Assembly: GCF_018614205.1 (NCBI RefSeq)
Contig: NZ_JAGGOS010000043.1
Location: 62,001-126,000, forward strand
Length of the DNA stretch: 64,000 nt
Source: Streptomyces sp. ISL-36
GTDB taxonomy: Bacteria; Actinomycetota; Actinomycetes; Streptomycetales; Streptomycetaceae
Direction of reading: 5' to 3'
The translations under genes and the position numbers were made by a program. Below, in pieces: positions 61,551 through 64,000 of this stretch; positions within the stretch are counted from its first letter, which is position 1; each line of letters begins with the position of its first letter. A model generated the notes under the pieces. That model was not told the DNA's origin, ran no database searches, and worked only from the letters and a program-made list of their open reading frames with translations.

Positions 61551-62279
61551 TCAGCTCCGCTCCCGCACCCATGCGGCCGCCTCCTGCGGGGTCGCCGCCA
61601 CCGGGACGCCCTCAGGGACCGGTGGGCGGCGGACCACCACGACCGGGATGCCGGCCTCGCGGGCGGCGGTCAGTTTCGGGGCGGTCGCGGCGCCGCCGCT
61701 GTCCTTCGTGACCAGGACGTCGACGCCGTACCGGTGGAGCAGGGCCCGTTCTCCCTCCAGGGTGAACGGGCCGCGGTCCAGGAGGACTTCGGTGCGGGCC
61801 GGCATCGGGGGCTCGGGCGCGTCGACCGACCGTACGAGGAACCACTGCGGGCAGTCGGCGAAGGCGGCGAGGCCCATCCGCCCGGTGGTGAGGAACACCC
61901 GCTCCCCCCGGCCGTCCAGGGCCCGCGCCGCCTCCCCTAGAGAGGCGACGGAGTGCCAGTCGTCGCCCTCGACCGGGACCCAGCCGGGGCGGCGCAGGGC
62001 GAGCAGGGGAACATGGGCGGTGGCGGTCGCCCGGGCCGCGTTGAAGCTGATCCGCTCGGCGAAGGGATGGGTGGCGTCGATGACCGCGTCCACACCGTGC
62101 GCGCGCACCCAGTCCACGAGCCCGTCCACCCCGCCGAAGCCGCCGATCCTGACCTCGCCGACCGGCAGCCGGGGGGCGGCGACCCGTCCCGCGAGGGAGC
62201 TGGTCACGCGGTGGCCGGGGTGGAGCGCCGCGGCCAGGGCGCGGGCCTCGGTCGTCCCCCCGAGAATGAGTATGTGCAT
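61551..62279 (-). CDS. cobK: Precorrin-6A reductase (CobK/CbiJ)
   Basis: 242 residues from ATG 62279. HILILGGTTEARALAAAL (dinucleotide-binding start), DAVIDATHPFAERISFNAARA, VFLTTGRMGLAAFADCPQWFLVRSVDAP and LVTKDSGGAATAPKLTAAREAGIPVVVVRRP are all family motifs. NADPH-dependent reduction of precorrin-6A to 6B. Divergent from cbiD with only 12 bp between start codons, so the promoters must overlap the coding starts or transcripts are leaderless. Confidence 0.95.
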   Translation of the reverse strand: MHILILGGTTEARALAAALHPGHRVTSSLAGRVAAPRLPVGEVRIGGFGGVDGLVDWVRAHGVDAVIDATHPFAERISFNAARATATAHVPLLALRRPGWVPVEGDDWHSVASLGEAARALDGRGERVFLTTGRMGLAAFADCPQWFLVRSVDAPEPPMPARTEVLLDRGPFTLEGERALLHRYGVDVLVTKDSGGAATAPKLTAAREAGIPVVVVRRPPVPEGVPVAATPQEAAAWVRERS

Positions 62280-62291
62280 GGGAGTCCGTTC

Positions 62292-63422
62292 ATGAGTGTC
62301 GGCGGCGGTCTCGGCGGCGGGCGCGAGGCCCAACTCAAGCACACGGGTCTGCGCCCGGGCTGGACGACTGGTGCGTGCGCGACGGCGGCGACCACGGCCG
62401 CGTACACGGCGCTCCTCACGGGCGAGTTCCCGGACCCGGTGACGATCACCCTGCCGAAGGGCGGGCGGCCGGCGTTCGCGCTGGCGGCGGAGGAGCTGAC
62501 CGCCGGGACCGCGATGGCGGGGATCGTGAAGGACGCGGGCGACGACCCGGACGTCACGCACGGCGCGCTGATCCGCTCGACGGTACGGATCCTCCCGGCC
62601 GGCTCCGGGGTGGTCTTCCGGGCCGGGCCCGGCGTCGGGACGGTCACGCTGCCCGGCCTGCCCCTGGAGGTCGGCGAACCGGCGATCAACCCGGTGCCCC
62701 GGCAGATGATGCGGGACCACGTGGCCGAGGTCGCCGCGGCGCACGGCGCCTCCGGCGACGTCGAGATCACCGTCTCCGTCGACCACGGCGAGGAGATCGC
62801 CCGCTCGACCTGGAATCCCCGGATCGGCATCCTCGGCGGTCTGTCCGTCCTGGGCACGACCGGCATCGTCGTCCCCTACTCCTGCTCGGCGTGGATCGAC
62901 TCGATCCGGCGGGGCGTGGACGTGGCCCGTGCGGCGGGCCTCACCCATGTGGCGGGGTGTACCGGCTCCACCTCGGAGAGGACCGTGACGTCTCTCTACG
63001 AGCTGCCGGAGATCGCCCTGCTCGACATGGGCGACTTCGCGGGCGCGGTCCTCAAGTACGTCCGGCAGCATCCGGTCGACCGGCTCACGATCTGCGGCGG
63101 CTTCGCCAAGCTCTCCAAGCTGGCCGCCGGCCATCTGGACCTCCACTCGGCGCGCTCCCAGGTGGACAAGGGGTTCCTCGCCGATCTGGCCCGTTCCGGC
63201 GGCGCCGGCGAGGAGCTGGCGGCGGAGATCGCCGCGGCGAACACGGGCCTGGCGGCGCTGCGGCTGTGCGAGGCGGCGGCCGTCCCCCTCGGCGACCTGG
63301 TCGCGGCCCGGGCCCGCGACGAGGCCCTGACGGTCCTGCGGGGCGCCCCGGTCGCGGTGGACGTCGTCTGCATCGACCGCGCGGGCACGGTGGTGGGCCG
63401 CTCGACCGTGGCGGGGCCGTAG
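62292..63422 (+). CDS. cbiD: CbiD-type (cobalt-)precorrin C1-methyltransferase
   Basis: 376 residues from ATG 62292. LRPGWTTGACATAATTAAYTALL is the CbiD N-terminal signature; ISTWNPRIGILGGLSVLGTTGIVVPYSCSAW-like sequence, HVAGCTGSTSERTV and GDFAGAVLKYVRQHPVDRLTICGGFAKLSKLAAGHLDLHS follow. CbiD is the C1 methylase of the anaerobic route; here it sits with aerobic-route CobG and CobN and presumably replaces CobF, which is absent from the window. It is unrelated in fold to the other methyltransferases. Confidence 0.95.
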   Translation: MSVGGGLGGGREAQLKHTGLRPGWTTGACATAATTAAYTALLTGEFPDPVTITLPKGGRPAFALAAEELTAGTAMAGIVKDAGDDPDVTHGALIRSTVRILPAGSGVVFRAGPGVGTVTLPGLPLEVGEPAINPVPRQMMRDHVAEVAAAHGASGDVEITVSVDHGEEIARSTWNPRIGILGGLSVLGTTGIVVPYSCSAWIDSIRRGVDVARAAGLTHVAGCTGSTSERTVTSLYELPEIALLDMGDFAGAVLKYVRQHPVDRLTICGGFAKLSKLAAGHLDLHSARSQVDKGFLADLARSGGAGEELAAEIAAANTGLAALRLCEAAAVPLGDLVAARARDEALTVLRGAPVAVDVVCIDRAGTVVGRSTVAGP

Positions 63423-63435
63423 CGGGCGCTGGGCC

Positions 63436-63876
63436 TCAGAGGTCGTCGGGCAACAACCGGAACGCCTTGTGACCGGTGAGCGGTCGGACCATGCGGAAGT
63501 GCCGGTCCGTGGTGAACAGGACGTCGGTGCCGTATGCGGCTGCCAGGGCGACGTTCATGGCGTCGGTCATCCCGATGCCCTTCCCCCCGTCCGCGTCCGC
63601 GTAGCCCTCCGCAACGGCGATCGCCGGGGACAGATGTGCGGCCACCGGCGGTACCTCGAACCGGCGGGTGGCCGTGTAGCGCTCGATGAACCGGGCCGCG
63701 GTGAGTGCCTTGTGTGCCCCGGCGCGCGCCGAGATCAGGTGGTCCAGCTCCGCCAGGACCATGGGAGAGATCACCAGGTGGCTGATCGCCGCCAGCCCTT
63801 CCTTGTGCGCTTCGTGCCCCGACAGGCGGGGATCGAGCAGACGATAGAGGGCGTTGGTGTCAGCGATGGCGATCAC
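63436..63876 (-). CDS. PIN-domain ribonuclease toxin (VapC-like)
   Basis: 146 residues from GTG 63876. PIN acidic residues: IADTNALYRLLD (Asp6), VLAELDHL (Glu ~43), GIGMTDAMNVALA and LFTTDRHF (Asp residues ~104 and ~122). VapC toxins cleave RNA, often tRNA, when not bound by antitoxin. GTGA overlap with the upstream partner gene (its stop 63873-63875). It is tail-to-tail with cbiD, 13 bp away. Confidence 0.9.
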   Translation of the reverse strand: MIAIADTNALYRLLDPRLSGHEAHKEGLAAISHLVISPMVLAELDHLISARAGAHKALTAARFIERYTATRRFEVPPVAAHLSPAIAVAEGYADADGGKGIGMTDAMNVALAAAYGTDVLFTTDRHFRMVRPLTGHKAFRLLPDDL

Positions 63877-64000
63877 GCCGACATCCCCATCCCTTTCAGG
63901 ACGTCCTCGATCTCGTCGTTGGTGAGATCGGGAAGGTCGAGGGCGGGGAGATCGATCGGCCCCATGGGGTCGGTGGGATAGGGGGGGACCTCGTCGTCCA
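63873..64000 (-). CDS. Putative VapB-like antitoxin, C-terminal part (runs off the right edge)
   Basis: The frame from the window edge reads DDEVPPYPTDPMGPIDLPAL, DLPDLTNDEIEDVLKGMGMSA and stops at TGA 63875-63873. It is acidic and Pro-rich, as toxin-neutralising tails often are. The start is not in view. Antitoxin role rests on the coupled position before the PIN gene. Confidence 0.6.
   Translation of the reverse strand, partial: DDEVPPYPTDPMGPIDLPALDLPDLTNDEIEDVLKGMGMSA

Overview
The window is high-GC actinobacterial chromosome and almost certainly Streptomyces. The evidence is strong third-position G/C bias, GTG and leaderless starts, a dnaK-grpE-dnaJ-hspR operon with HAIR operators, Streptomyces-type small families (SCO2400-like, DUF6243-like, WXG100) and an aerobic cobalamin cluster. 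It reads as core chromosome interrupted by one accretion island at a tRNA gene and by several gene remnants. No rRNA, CRISPR array, transposase or integrase gene was seen.

Layout. 1-4.4 kb: mixed housekeeping and hypothetical genes (Uma2-type nuclease, aminotransferase remnant, Gpi18/PIG-V-like membrane protein, YbjN protein). 4.5-13.9 kb: the HspR heat-shock regulon, with clpB and the dnaK operon each preceded by a HAIR element. Embedded between them is a small uncharacterised locus (7.8-9.5 kb): a secreted peptide with five EPTWD repeats, a translationally coupled Rieske-like protein whose ligand histidines are arginines, and a divergent LuxR-type regulator. 14-19.6 kb: core genes (sugar transferase, membrane Fe-S oxidoreductase, Yip1 protein, phosphoribosyltransferase, dCTP deaminase).

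19.7-34 kb is an island at tRNA-Gly(CCC). The last 44 bp of the tRNA region recur exactly at 24253 and 33034 and imperfectly at 33916. Each copy is preceded by a related block of about 140 bp that resembles an integrase arm region, so I infer successive integrations whose integrases have been lost. The first interval carries a WXG100-linked polymorphic toxin locus: an RNase A-like toxin split by a frameshift, a putative immunity gene, and an orphan RNase A-like module with a CdiI-type immunity gene. The second carries secreted S8 and M36 proteases, a LuxR regulator and a Ser/Thr kinase. The third has only a DUF6243-like gene.

34-53 kb: a NarL-type two-component system next to an ABC-2 exporter, a DUF3592 protein, a coupled pair of large secreted peptidases (M14 and S8), an SCO2400-like protein, small enzymes, a PP2C phosphatase, a D-2-hydroxyacid dehydrogenase, a nucleoside hydrolase and an ABC-F protein behind a perfect palindrome. 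53-63.4 kb: cobalamin biosynthesis. cobN is under a B12 riboswitch; divergent from it are cobG, cobH and cobIJ, then a scar with two gene remnants, then divergent cobK and cbiD. The window ends in a PIN-domain toxin/antitoxin pair running off the right edge.
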